Part shown: one piece after another, positions 1-8,033 of the stretch
How the letters are laid out: every line of letters begins with the position of its first letter
Numbering within the stretch: the stretch's first letter is position 1
Assembly (NCBI GenBank): GCA_965242575.1
Contig: OZ251461.1
Coordinates: forward strand, 744,001 to 808,000
Source: JANQOH01 sp965242575
Lineage (GTDB): Bacteria; Pseudomonadota; Alphaproteobacteria; UBA7887
DNA: 64,000 nucleotides
Direction: 5' to 3'
The notes under the pieces: model-generated
Database searches by the model: none
What the model saw: the letters and a program-made list of their open reading frames with translations, nothing else
Told to the model about the DNA's origin: nothing
Translations under genes and position numbers: made by a program

Positions 1-4
1 CAGC

Positions 5-130
5 GCTTGACGGGTCGGACCGCGTCCGACGGCGGCGGTTCGGCGGAAGGATGGAACACGATGGGATCGACGAAGACGGTCGCCGCGGCGCCGGCCGTCG
101 TCTGGAGCCTGGGCCATGTAGCCGGACACA
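5..130. repeat. Imperfect dispersed repeat, copy 1
   Basis: This block resembles positions 660-806 and the two copies lie on either side of the broken higA. The shared stretches include a GCTTGAC start, GGCGGCGGTTC, ATCGACGAAGACG and GGAGCCTGGGCCATG, and both end at GCCGGACACA. No convincing coding frame is shared by the two copies. Copy 1 ends exactly where the surviving tail of higB begins, so it replaced or displaced the body of that toxin gene. The nature of the element is unknown. Confidence 0.5.
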
Positions 131-166
131 AAGGCCTACGATTCGATCGACGCATCCAGCGTCTAG
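122..166 (+). pseudogene. Remnant of a HigB toxin gene (last 14 codons)
   Basis: The last 14 codons before the TAG at 164-166 read PDTKAYDSIDASSV. This matches the usual C-terminal end of HigB toxins of the type paired with HigA/COG5499 antitoxins (a GTHxxYDxIDAxxV pattern). An in-frame TAG lies just upstream at 119-121 and the rest of the toxin is absent, replaced by the repeat at 5-130. The tail ends 9 bases before the higA start at 176, which is the expected higB-higA order and spacing. It cannot be a working toxin. Confidence 0.55.
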
Positions 167-175
167 GAGGCCGCC

Positions 176-548
176 ATGGATATCCGGCCCATAGAGAGCG
201 AAGCCGACTACGGCGAGGCGTTGTCCGCCATCGACGGTCTGATGGGCGCCGCGCCGGGCGGTCCCGAGAGCGACACGCTGAAGGTCCTCATCGCGCTGGT
301 GGACGCCTACTGAAGCCCGGCGCTGGCCCGTCGACCCGCCGGACCCGGTCTCCCTGATCGAGCACGTCATGGAAGCGCGCGGCTATGGAAGGAAGGACCT
401 CGCCGCCCTGCTCGGCTCCGGCCCGCGGGCCTCCGACGTGCTCGAGCGCCGCCGTCCGCTGACCTTGCCGATGATACGCGCCCTCGCGTCCGAGTGGAGG
501 CTGCCGGCCGATGTGCTCGTTCGCGAATACGAATTGGCGGGCGGCTGA
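176..548 (+). pseudogene. higA: HigA-type antitoxin gene broken by a single-base frameshift
   Basis: The first 45 codons from ATG 176 read MDIRPIESEADYGEALSAID and onward to LIALVDAY, then hit TGA at 311-313. This is the N-terminal part of COG5499 HigA antitoxins. Dropping the T at 311 restores a second stretch from 312 to 548 (EARRWPVDPPDPV, then an XRE-like helix-turn-helix with GRKDLAALLGSG and a RRPLTLPMIRAL segment). Together they give about 123 residues, a normal HigA length. GGAGG lies just before the ATG. The lesion is one inserted T. A programmed +1 shift is unlikely because the tRNA on TAC could not re-pair with ACT. A sequencing error cannot be excluded. Confidence 0.75.
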
Positions 549-659
549 CCCGGTTTTCCCGTAATTTGCGGGCGCCTCGGGGTATGTGGGAAGGACGGCG
601 CGGACATGGCGCGGCGTCCGGCGGTTTGCGGGTGTGCGGCCGCGGCCGATTTCGACGGC

Positions 660-806
660 GCTTGACAGGTCGAGTAGCGCGGCGCATGTCGCGGGCTGGG
701 CCGCGTCCAGCGGCGGCGGTTCATCGGGGGCGAAGCACGGTGACATCGACGAAGACGCTCGCGGCGCCGGGCGCCGCCTGGAGCCTGGGCCATGCGGCCG
801 GACACA
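660..806. repeat. Imperfect dispersed repeat, copy 2, in a 443-bp gene-free gap
   Basis: This is the second copy of the block at 5-130, with the same ordered landmarks and a short extra segment after the GCTTGAC start. It lies in the gene-free stretch 549-991. The rest of that stretch has a short hairpin-like GCCGGC pair near 895-910 and an AT-rich patch (TCTTAATAATG) at 945-954 that might serve a promoter for the gene at 992. I see no coding sequence in the gap. Confidence 0.5.
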
Positions 807-991
807 GGGATCGCGGATCGACGGTCGCGTTCGACGAAGTGGATGCTCTCGCAATCGGTCGCGGCGAATTTCATTCCGCGGCAATAGCGGGAACCGGCTG
901 GAAAGCCGGCGGCGATCCCGACGCCTGGAATTGGACGCGCATGCTCTTAATAATGCCGCGTTTCGGCACGTAGCCCCGAGAGGTCCTGGGA

Positions 992-1798
992 ATGGGAATT
1001 CATAGATACGTTTGCGATGCCGGGCGTCCGCTGAGGCGGCGCAGGAACAATTTCGCATGCTTCAACGAGATGGAAGACCGTAAGGGTGTTTATGTTTTCC
1101 AGAGCAGGAGCGATGGGAGTGTGCTTTACGTGGGGCAGGCAGGCGTGCGTGGAGAAGATCAAAAATTGAAAAAACGAGTTAAGCAACACTATGGGAAGGG
1201 GAAAACGGGCGCTAATATGAGCATAAATTGGCGCAAGGAATATTGCTCTCGATGCAACGGAAAATCGTCTTGCGATGAAAGGGGCGTTTGCGCTTTCGGT
1301 TCGTATAAGGATCTTCTTCGTTCATGTCGAGTCGTATTTTTCTGCTTCGACGACGAGGATGCGACTAAGGCAAATATAGATGCGCTCGAGAGCCGGTTGA
1401 ATCTCGCTTTCCAGCCGAGATACGGTGCCGAATCCGTAAAAACGAGAGGCGGTTCGTTCGACGAAGCGGAAGCGGACGAGGTCATTGCTTTCCTCCTGGA
1501 AAATGGCCGGGGGCCGGACGAGGCCCCGCCAATTCCGGAAGCGAACCGGATCGACATCGGTGGCGCCGACGCGGCGAATAACGAGGATCGCATCGACAGC
1601 GACGCCGCGATTTGCGGTGGGCGGCCGCGCATCCGGGACACTCGGATCCGAGTGTCCGACATACTGAATCTTATGGCCGCCGGCGTGTCGTCAGACGGAA
1701 TTCTGGCGGATTATCCGTCCTTGAGTAGAGACGATCTGAAAGCGGCGCTGGCTTTCGGCGCCCAGGCGAGCGATAGCGCGGGCCGCGGGTCCGCGTGA
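992..1798 (+). CDS. GIY-YIG nuclease-like domain fused to a DUF433 antitoxin-like domain
   Basis: This 268-residue protein has two parts. Residues 32-48 (GVYVF, then VLYVGQA) give the two core strands of a GIY-YIG nuclease. Arg62 in KKRVKQHY and Glu133 in ALESRLNLAFQPRYG fit the conserved catalytic Arg and Glu. Cys85, 88, 94 and 100 could form a small zinc site inserted in the fold. Residues about 199-256 (RIDSDAAICGGRPRIRDTRI and the following ILADYPSL) are a DUF433 domain, usually a free-standing antitoxin of about 75 residues. The next gene overlaps by 4 bp (GTGA) and encodes the DUF5615 partner normally found with DUF433. The nuclease half is visibly richer in A and T than the DUF433 half, suggesting a mosaic origin. 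ATG 1070 is an alternative start that keeps both domains. The fusion is seen; the joint function is inferred. Confidence 0.75.
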   Translation: MGIHRYVCDAGRPLRRRRNNFACFNEMEDRKGVYVFQSRSDGSVLYVGQAGVRGEDQKLKKRVKQHYGKGKTGANMSINWRKEYCSRCNGKSSCDERGVCAFGSYKDLLRSCRVVFFCFDDEDATKANIDALESRLNLAFQPRYGAESVKTRGGSFDEAEADEVIAFLLENGRGPDEAPPIPEANRIDIGGADAANNEDRIDSDAAICGGRPRIRDTRIRVSDILNLMAAGVSSDGILADYPSLSRDDLKAALAFGAQASDSAGRGSA

Positions 1799-2127
1799 TC
1801 GCCCGCTTTCTAATCGACGAGCAGCTGCCGCCGGCCTTGGCCCGTTGGCTGTCGGCGAAAGGCTATCCGTCCGACCATGTGAACGACCTCGGACTCCGCG
1901 CGGCCCCGGATAGCCGGATCGTGGCGCGCGCTCTCCGAACCGGCGCAATCATCTGGTCCAAGGATGGAGATTTCAAGGATTTCGCTCTCCGAACGCCGCG
2001 TGTGCAGGTGGTGTGGCTTCGGTTCGGCAATATCGCCACTCCCCTGCTCAAGACCCAATTGGCGCCGCTTCTACCGACCGTCCTGGATCAGCTTCGGCGG
2101 CGGCAAAACCCGGTTGAAATTTCGTAA
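1795..2127 (+). CDS. DUF5615 PIN-like toxin component
   Basis: This 110-residue protein starts with the typical DUF5615 sequence FLIDEQLPPALARWL and carries the acidic motif WSKDGDFKDFA near residues 54-64, followed by VVWLRFGN. These match PIN-like RNase folds that use clustered aspartates to bind metal. The GTG start overlaps the TGA of the DUF433 fusion gene, so the two are probably translationally coupled as an antitoxin-toxin pair. Known DUF433/DUF5615 pairs are predicted toxin-antitoxin modules. The length is normal and the frame is intact, so unlike the two higBA modules in the window this one may be functional. Confidence 0.8.
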   Translation: MIARFLIDEQLPPALARWLSAKGYPSDHVNDLGLRAAPDSRIVARALRTGAIIWSKDGDFKDFALRTPRVQVVWLRFGNIATPLLKTQLAPLLPTVLDQLRRRQNPVEIS

Positions 2128-2368
2128 AGTCCAGCCCCCTTCACGAGCATCCGCCGGCGCCGCCCCGGCATCGGGCGCTCCTGCCCGGCCGGTCGGCGGT
2201 CCTGTTCGATCGGATCGGTATGAAGGGCGCCGTGGATTCTACGGATCCGAAGCCGAGCGTAAGCGGACGTAAACCCAGTGTTCGTCGCCGGTTTCGCGGC
2301 GGACGGTGTCGCGCACGACGTCCCGCAGCCTGTCCCCCGTGTCGACGTCATGAGCATCCTCCCATCCA

Positions 2369-3259
2369 TCACCCTGCTCCCTTCTCCCCCGCCTGGGCGG
2401 CGAAGATGGAGGTGTAGCCGCCCGACCAGTCGGGCGGGACGAGGCAGGGGCGCGGGTCGTGGTGGGCCCAGCGGGCCGGGGCGCCGCGGACTATGTGGCG
2501 ATAATGCTCCGTGCGCGACGGGTTCGGCGTGTAGGGGAAGGCGTCGGCGGACGCGTAGGCGTTCAGAAGCAGGGGGCGGCCGGAACTCTCGCCGCTCGGC
2601 GGGGAGCCGTGGACGACGCGGCAATTGTGCACCGTGATCGAACCCGCCGGGCCGGCGAGGGTCCGCACGGCGGACAGGTCGAGGGACGCGGCGTCGGAAG
2701 CGGACAGGCCGCCGGTCCACCGGCCTTGCGAATCGTACTGATCGTAGAGCGGCCCCTCGTGGCTGCCGGGGATCACCGCGACCGGGCCGTCGGACTCATC
2801 GGCGTCGTAGAGATAGGCGCCTATCGTCAGCGGGCTGTAGTTCGTGTGCGGGTAGAACTGGATGTCCTGGTGCCAGTGCACCGCATCGCCGCCGCCGCGC
2901 CACTTGAAGTTGAGCTTCGAATGGTGGAACGCCACGTCCGGCCCCACCAGGTCGGCCGCTACGTCGGCGATGACGCCGTTCGCGAACTCCCAATAGAGCG
3001 GATGGCGCGAGTCCGGCTCCTTGATGCGGCGGACCATCGGGCGGTCGGGCGTATGCTCCGGCGACAGGTCGAAGACGTCGTCCGACCCGGCGACCGCGCG
3101 GCTCTTGTCGACGAACTCCGCCGTCACCGCGCGCAGCGCCTCCAGCAGGCCGCCGGGGATCAGCTGCTCGACCATGACGTAGCCGTCGGTGAAATACGCC
3201 TCGCGCTGGGCCTGGCTCAGCACGCGCGCGGGGTGGGAGAGCACCTGTTCGGGAGTCAC
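2369..3259 (-). CDS. Phytanoyl-CoA dioxygenase (PhyH) family protein
   Basis: This 296-residue protein is an Fe(II)/2-oxoglutarate-dependent oxygenase of the PhyH family. The facial triad is visible as HxD in VHWHQDIQFYPH and the distal His in CRVVHGSPP. A following Arg in SSGRPLLLNAY would bind 2-oxoglutarate. The N-terminal stretch YFTDGYVMVEQLIPGGLLEAL is also typical. The GTG start overlaps the TGA of the upstream VOC protein gene by 4 bp, so the two share a transcript. The substrate is unknown; PhyH proteins act on lipids, ectoine and many small molecules. The 240 bp downstream hold no gene I can support. Confidence 0.85.
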   Translation of the reverse strand: MTPEQVLSHPARVLSQAQREAYFTDGYVMVEQLIPGGLLEALRAVTAEFVDKSRAVAGSDDVFDLSPEHTPDRPMVRRIKEPDSRHPLYWEFANGVIADVAADLVGPDVAFHHSKLNFKWRGGGDAVHWHQDIQFYPHTNYSPLTIGAYLYDADESDGPVAVIPGSHEGPLYDQYDSQGRWTGGLSASDAASLDLSAVRTLAGPAGSITVHNCRVVHGSPPSGESSGRPLLLNAYASADAFPYTPNPSRTEHYRHIVRGAPARWAHHDPRPCLVPPDWSGGYTSIFAAQAGEKGAG

Positions 3260-3693
3260 GCCTCGCCTCCTTCTCCATCGGGCGGCCCCTTCAGTTCTAC
3301 CACGTTTCCGTCCGGGTCGGCGATATAGAGCGATGGGCCGAAGCCCTCGGCGCCGTAGCGGCGCTCCCACGCCGGCGCGGCGACCCCGTGCGCCGCCAGC
3401 GCCGCCGACACCGCCGCCGCGTCGAACCGGGCCACGCGGACGCAGAAATGGTCCATGTTGCGGCCCTCGCGCCCCGGCGGCGCGCCGCCCGCGCGGCCGA
3501 GCGGCCCCGCCATGTCCACCAGGTCGATCAGGCTCGCGCCGGCGCGCAGCTGGACGAGGCCCAGCGACTCCACCCGGCGTTCGACGGCGCAGCCGAGGAC
3601 GTCGCGGTAGAACGCCGCCATGCGCTCCGGCCGCGCCGTCCGCAGGACCACGTGGTCGAGGCCGAGCAGGGCGAGCGGCGCGGCGGCGCTCAC
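3256..3693 (-). CDS. VOC (glyoxalase/dioxygenase superfamily) protein
   Basis: This 145-residue protein carries paired beta-alpha-beta-beta-beta modules of the vicinal oxygen chelate fold. LDHVVLRTARPERMAAFYRD opens the first module, DHFCVRVARFD the second, and LYIADPDGNVVELKGP is the usual ending with the metal-binding Glu. The His in LDHVVL and the one in MDHFCV would be the other ligands. The GTG start overlaps the stop of the FAD/Fe-S oxidase gene, and its own stop overlaps the start of the PhyH gene, so the three form an operon. The substrate cannot be read from the sequence. Confidence 0.85.
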   Translation of the reverse strand: MSAAAPLALLGLDHVVLRTARPERMAAFYRDVLGCAVERRVESLGLVQLRAGASLIDLVDMAGPLGRAGGAPPGREGRNMDHFCVRVARFDAAAVSAALAAHGVAAPAWERRYGAEGFGPSLYIADPDGNVVELKGPPDGEGGEA

Positions 3694-6602
3694 GCCAGCG
3701 CCTCGGCGAACAGTTCGGCGGCGTGCCGCGCCCGGCGCCCGGCGAGGTCGGCGATCTGGCTCCGGCAGCTGAACCCGTCGGCGACGATTTCCGCCCCCGC
3801 CGGCGCCGCCGCCAGCGCCGGAAGCAGGTCGAGGCCGGCGATCTCCCGCGACACCGCGAAGGTCTCCGCCTGGTAGCCGAACGCGCCGGCCATGCCGCAG
3901 CAGGTGGACTCGACGGTTGAGGCGGTAACGCCGGGGATGCTCTCCAGCGCCGCCGCGACTGCGCCGGCGGCGCCGAACGCCTTCTGGTGGCAATGGCCGT
4001 GGACGAGTATGCGCCGCTCGCCCGCGCCGCGCAGGGACAGGCCGGGCGCGGCGCGCAACAGAAAACTCTCGAACGGCTCCGCCGCCGCCGCGACCGCCGC
4101 GCTGTCCGCCCCCGGCAGCAGCGCCGGCCATTCGTCGGCCAGGGTGTGCAGGCAGGAGGGTTCGAGGCCGACGATCGGCGCGCCGGCCCGCGCCGCCGGG
4201 GCGAGGACGGCGAGCGACCGCCGCGCCTCGGCGCGCGCCTCGTCCACCGCGCCGACGGCGAGGAAGGTGCGCCCGCAGCACAGGGGCCGCCCGCGCGCCG
4301 CGCGCGCCACGCGGACGCGGCGCCCGGCGGCGGACAGGACGCGGAGCGCAGCGCGCGCCGCCTCCGGCGCGAACCACGTCGCGAAGGTGTCGACGAACAG
4401 CACCGCCTCCGGGCCGCCGCCGGCGGGCGCGGGGGTTTCGAGGAGCGGGCGCCGGGACCAGCGCGGCGGCGGGCGGCGGGCGCTCAGGCCGAGCCACGCT
4501 TCGCCGGCGCGGCGCAGCGCCGCCGACCGGCGGGCCAGGTTGGCGAGCCGCGCCGCCCGCGCAACCCACGGCGCGTAGCGCGGCAGCCAGCCGATGGCGC
4601 GGTCGCGGCGCGAGAACCCGCGCGCCGCGGCGCGGCGGTGCAGCACCTCGATCTTCATGCGCGCCATGTCGACGCCGGTGGGGCATTCGCGGCGGCAGGC
4701 CTTGCAGCCCAGGCACAGCGCCATCGCCTCGGCCATGCCGTCGGAGGCCAGCGCGTCGGGGCCGAGCTGGCCGGTCAGCGCGAGGCGCAGCGCGTTGGCG
4801 CGCCCGCGCGTGACGTGCGCCTCGTCGCGCGTCGCGCGGAAGGAGGGGCACATCGCGCCGCCCGCCGTCTTGCGGCAGGCGCCGTTGCCGTTGCACATCT
4901 CGACGGCCGCGAGCATCCCGCCCGCGCCCCGGTCCGACCAGTCGAGCGCGGGCGCGAACGGCGCCGGCGCGTAGCCGGGCGGGTAGCGGAACAGCGTCCG
5001 GTCGTCCATGCGCGGCGGGCGGACGATCTTGCCGGGGTTGAACGCGCCGCCGGGGTCGAACGCGTCCTTCGTCTCGGCGAAGGCGCGGGCGAGGCGCGGG
5101 CCGAACACGGATTCGAGGAACTCCGAGCGCACCAGGCCATCGCCGTGCTCGCCGGAATGCGCGCCGCCGTAATCGCGCGCCATCGCGAACGCTTCTTCGG
5201 CGATGGCGCGCATCGTCCCCGCCGCCGCCGGGTCCTTCATGTTCAGGACCGGGCGGACGTGCAGGCAGCCCACCGAGGCGTGCGCGTACCACGTCCCCCG
5301 CGTCCCGTGGCGGGCGAACAGGTCGGTCACGCGATCGGCGTAGGCGGGCAGGTCCTCCAGCGGCACGGCGCAGTCCTCGACGAAGGAGACGGGCTTGCCG
5401 TCGCCCTTCATCGACATGACGATGTTGAGGCCCGCCTTGCGCATCTCCCACACCGCGCCCATGTCGGCGCGCGCCGTCGCCCGCGCGACCGCGCCGGGCC
5501 GGCCCAGCTCGGCCATCAGGGACTCCAGTTCGGCGAGCGCGCGCGCGACCGGCGCATCCTCGGCGCCGGAGAATTCGACGATCAGCACGGCCGCCGGCGT
5601 CTTCCCGGATTCGCAGGCGGCGAAGCGTTCGACGGCGGAGCGGAATTGCGGCCGGGCGCGCGCGAGGTCGAGGAGCGTCCGGTCGGCGAGCTCGACGGCG
5701 CTCGGGTCCAGCGCGGCGATGGGCGCGGCGGCGCGCAGGGCGGCGCCCAGCGAATCGAAGCGGCAGACGCCGAGCGCGGCGCGGCGCGGGATCGGCTGGA
5801 GGTCGAGCTCCAGCCCGGTAAAGAACGCCAGCGTCCCTTCGGACCCCACCAGCAGGCTCGCCATGTTGTGGCCGGCCGCGCCGACCAGGTCCAGGTTGTA
5901 GCCGCCGACGCGGCGCAGGAGTTTCGGGAAGCGCGCGGCGATCTCCCCCGCCTCGCGCGCCGCCAGCGCCCGCACCGCGCGGACCAGCGCGAGGTAATCC
6001 GCCGGCGCGTCCACCCCGTCGAGATCGGCGGGGACGGGGCCGAACCGGCGCGTCCCGCCCGACGCCGTCAGCGCCTCGACGGCGTGGACGTTGTGGACCA
6101 TGTTGCCGTAGCGGATCGACCGCGCGCCGCAGCTGTTGTTGCCCGCCATGCCGCCGAGGGTGGCGCGGCTTCCGGTGGAGACGTCGACGGGGAAGAACAA
6201 CCCGTCGCGCGCGAGTTCCGCATTCAGCCGGTCGAGGACGACTCCGGGCTGGACGGCGATGCGCCGCCGCTTCGCGTCGAGCGCGCCGATGGCGGTCATG
6301 TGGCGGGACGTATCGACGACCAGCGCGCGGCCCACCGTCTGGCCGCATTGCGAGGTGCCGCCGCCGCGCGGCAGGACGGGCAGGCCCTCCTCGCGCGCCA
6401 GGGCGATGACGGTTTCGATATCGGCGGCGCCGCGCGGCGCGACGACGCCGAGGGGCGTGACCTGGTAGATCGATGCGTCGGTGGCGTAGCGCCCGCGCGT
6501 CCAGGCGTCGAACGCCGCTTCGCCCGCGATCTCCCGGCGCAGCCGGCGCGCGAAGGCGCTGTCGCCGATCCCGCCGCGATCTGTTACATGGCCCGCAGAC
6601 AC
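3690..6602 (-). CDS. FAD-linked oxidase fused to Fe-S/CCG domains (D-2-hydroxyacid or lactate dehydrogenase type)
   Basis: This is a roughly 970-residue membrane-peripheral dehydrogenase. The first half is a VAO-type FAD domain with PRGGGTSQCGQTVGRAL and GNNSCGARSIRYGN, followed by an FAD-oxidase C-terminal domain with HGDGLVRSEFLE. The second half has two ferredoxin-like clusters (MCNGNGACRK near residue 570 and CLGCKACRRECPTG near 630). Cysteine-rich CCG motifs follow (LCCGRTFLAVG, HGHCHQKAFG, STCCGMAGAFGY). The layout is that of YdiJ/GlcDF-like fused oxidases that pass electrons from D-2-hydroxyacids to quinone. The start is uncertain: GTG at 6602 is used here, and TTG at 6620 is possible, but neither has a clear ribosome site. 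It is divergent from the aminotransferase gene, with under 20 bp between starts. Confidence 0.85.
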   Translation of the reverse strand: MSAGHVTDRGGIGDSAFARRLRREIAGEAAFDAWTRGRYATDASIYQVTPLGVVAPRGAADIETVIALAREEGLPVLPRGGGTSQCGQTVGRALVVDTSRHMTAIGALDAKRRRIAVQPGVVLDRLNAELARDGLFFPVDVSTGSRATLGGMAGNNSCGARSIRYGNMVHNVHAVEALTASGGTRRFGPVPADLDGVDAPADYLALVRAVRALAAREAGEIAARFPKLLRRVGGYNLDLVGAAGHNMASLLVGSEGTLAFFTGLELDLQPIPRRAALGVCRFDSLGAALRAAAPIAALDPSAVELADRTLLDLARARPQFRSAVERFAACESGKTPAAVLIVEFSGAEDAPVARALAELESLMAELGRPGAVARATARADMGAVWEMRKAGLNIVMSMKGDGKPVSFVEDCAVPLEDLPAYADRVTDLFARHGTRGTWYAHASVGCLHVRPVLNMKDPAAAGTMRAIAEEAFAMARDYGGAHSGEHGDGLVRSEFLESVFGPRLARAFAETKDAFDPGGAFNPGKIVRPPRMDDRTLFRYPPGYAPAPFAPALDWSDRGAGGMLAAVEMCNGNGACRKTAGGAMCPSFRATRDEAHVTRGRANALRLALTGQLGPDALASDGMAEAMALCLGCKACRRECPTGVDMARMKIEVLHRRAAARGFSRRDRAIGWLPRYAPWVARAARLANLARRSAALRRAGEAWLGLSARRPPPRWSRRPLLETPAPAGGGPEAVLFVDTFATWFAPEAARAALRVLSAAGRRVRVARAARGRPLCCGRTFLAVGAVDEARAEARRSLAVLAPAARAGAPIVGLEPSCLHTLADEWPALLPGADSAAVAAAAEPFESFLLRAAPGLSLRGAGERRILVHGHCHQKAFGAAGAVAAALESIPGVTASTVESTCCGMAGAFGYQAETFAVSREIAGLDLLPALAAAPAGAEIVADGFSCRSQIADLAGRRARHAAELFAEALA

Positions 6603-6619
6603 GCGGAAAGGATAGCGCA

Positions 6620-7798
6620 ATGGCGGCGCGGCGCGGAAGGCAGTTCCTGCACACCCCCGGACCGACGATGACGCCGGACCGCATCCTGCGCGCGATGGCG
6701 CGCCCGGCGGTGGACCATCGCGGCCCCGAATTCGCGCGCGTCGCGGAGCGCTGCTTCGCCGGCCTGAAGCGCGTGTTCCGCACCGCGCGCCCGGTGCTGA
6801 TCTACCCCGCCGCCGGCCACGGCGCGTGGGAGGCGGCGCTCGCCAACACCTGCGCGCCGGGCGACCGCGTGCTGATGTGCGAGACCGGCGCGTTCTCGCA
6901 ATGGTGGAAGGACATGGCGGAGGCGCTCGGCCTCGCCGTCGACTACCTGCCCGGCGACTGGCGCCACGGCGCCGACCCGGAGGCGGTGGAGGCGCGCCTG
7001 TCCGCTGATCGCGACCGCTCCATCCGCGCCGTCGCCGTGGTCCACAACGAGACCTCGACCGGCGTCGCCAGCCGCGTCGCGCGAATCCGCGAGGCCATCG
7101 ACGCGGCGGGCCACCCGGCGCTGTTCCTGGTCGACACCGTCTCGTCGCTCGCCTCGATCGACTTCCGCATGGACGAATGGGGCGTGGACGTAGCGGTGGG
7201 CGGCTCGCAGAAGGGGCTGATGCTTCCCCCCGGCCTGGGCTTCACCGGGGTGAGCGAAAAGGCGTTCCGCGCCGCGAAGGCGAACCCCGCGCCGCGCAGC
7301 TATTGGGACTGGCGCGGGATGGCGCCCGACGGCGAGACCGCCGGGTTCGTCTGCACCCCGCCCATTGCGCTGATGTTCGGCCTCGCCGAGGCGCTCGACA
7401 TGCTGGAGGAGGAGGGGCTGGAGGCGTGTTTCGCGCGTCATCGCCGCCTCGCCGCGGCGGCGCGCGCCGCCGTCGCCGGATGGGGGCTGGAGGTCAACGC
7501 GCTGGACCCCGGGGAGGCGTCGGATTCGGTAACCGCCGTCCTGCTCCCCGAGGGCCACGACGCGGAGGCGGTCCGGCGCATCGCGCGCGAGCGCTACGAC
7601 GTGGTGCTGGGCGTGGGCATTTTGCGGCTGGCGGGGCGGGCGTTCCGCATCGGCCACCTGGGCGATCTCAACGAGCCGACGCTGCTCGGCGCGCTGGCGG
7701 CGGTGCAGGCCGCCCTCGCCGACGCCGGCGTCCCGCGCGGCGAGCGCGGAATCCTCGCCGCCATCGACTCGCTGGCCGCGGGGGCGGCGGATGGCTGA
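6620..7798 (+). CDS. sgaA: Serine--glyoxylate aminotransferase
   Basis: This 392-residue class V aminotransferase transfers the amino group of serine to glyoxylate, giving hydroxypyruvate and glycine. The N-terminal LHTPGPTMTPDRILRAM, the VVHNETSTGV segment and DTVSSLASIDFRMDEWGVDV are diagnostic for the SGAT/AGXT group. The PLP lysine is Lys198 in GGSQKGLMLPPG. AAGGAT lies 8 bp before the ATG. It sits head to head with the hydroxyacid oxidase. A glyoxylate or glycolate link between the two is plausible, because fused FAD/Fe-S oxidases can make glyoxylate. The length is normal. Confidence 0.88.
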   Translation: MAARRGRQFLHTPGPTMTPDRILRAMARPAVDHRGPEFARVAERCFAGLKRVFRTARPVLIYPAAGHGAWEAALANTCAPGDRVLMCETGAFSQWWKDMAEALGLAVDYLPGDWRHGADPEAVEARLSADRDRSIRAVAVVHNETSTGVASRVARIREAIDAAGHPALFLVDTVSSLASIDFRMDEWGVDVAVGGSQKGLMLPPGLGFTGVSEKAFRAAKANPAPRSYWDWRGMAPDGETAGFVCTPPIALMFGLAEALDMLEEEGLEACFARHRRLAAAARAAVAGWGLEVNALDPGEASDSVTAVLLPEGHDAEAVRRIARERYDVVLGVGILRLAGRAFRIGHLGDLNEPTLLGALAAVQAALADAGVPRGERGILAAIDSLAAGAADG

Positions 7799-7861
7799 AC
7801 GCACGGCCGCCCCGGGCTGAAATCCTGAACGCGGTCGCTCCGAGGCGGTCCGGAAACGCCC

Positions 7862-7900
7862 TTGCGCCGCTTGCGCGTCCATGATAAAATGATTCATAAT
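7862..7900 (+). promoter_or_regulatory. Candidate promoter upstream of the 12-bp repeat tract
   Basis: An AT-rich island (GATAAAATGATTCATAAT) stands out in GC-rich surroundings. TTGCGC at 7862-7867 with TAAAAT at 7885-7890 gives 17-bp spacing. TTGCGC at 7871-7876 with CATAAT at 7895-7900 gives 18 bp. Either would start transcription within or just before the repeat, which would then form the 5' leader of the protease mRNA. This is pattern-based only. Confidence 0.4.
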
Positions 7901-8014
7901 CTTCGCGGGCCCCTTCGCGGGCCCCTTCGCGGGCCCCTTCGCGGGCCCCTTCGCGGGCCCCTTCGCGGGCCCCTTCGCGGGCCCCTTCGCGGGCCCCTTC
8001 GCGGGCCCCTTCGC
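7901..8014. repeat. Perfect 12-bp tandem repeat (9.5 copies)
   Basis: The unit CTTCGCGGGCCC repeats nine times without error from 7901 to 8008, followed by half a unit (CTTCGC). Each unit holds the palindrome GGGCCC. The tract ends 19 bp before the TTG start of the giant surface protease and lies just after a candidate -10 element, so it is likely in the untranslated leader. Perfect identity of the units points to recent or ongoing slippage. Confidence 0.95.
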
Positions 8015-8033
8015 AATGACGTGAGGGCGTGCC

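Noticed and set aside
7..357. Open frame of 116 codons at the left end
   Set aside because: It overlaps the higB tail and the clearly family-matching higA frame and has an Arg-rich composition typical of out-of-frame reading in GC-rich DNA.
176..548. Programmed +1 frameshift in higA
   Set aside because: The TAC-TGA site would need the Tyr tRNA to re-pair with ACT, which it cannot; there is no RF2-like slippery codon or upstream stimulator. A plain mutation is simpler.
2128..2368. Short minus-strand protein-like frame (LRDVVRDTVRRETGDEHWVY) after the PhyH gene
   Set aside because: It reads like protein but has no clear start, overlaps the PhyH end and matches no family I know. It may be a relic.
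7901..8014. CRISPR array
   Set aside because: The 12-bp units are contiguous with no spacers, so this is a simple tandem repeat.
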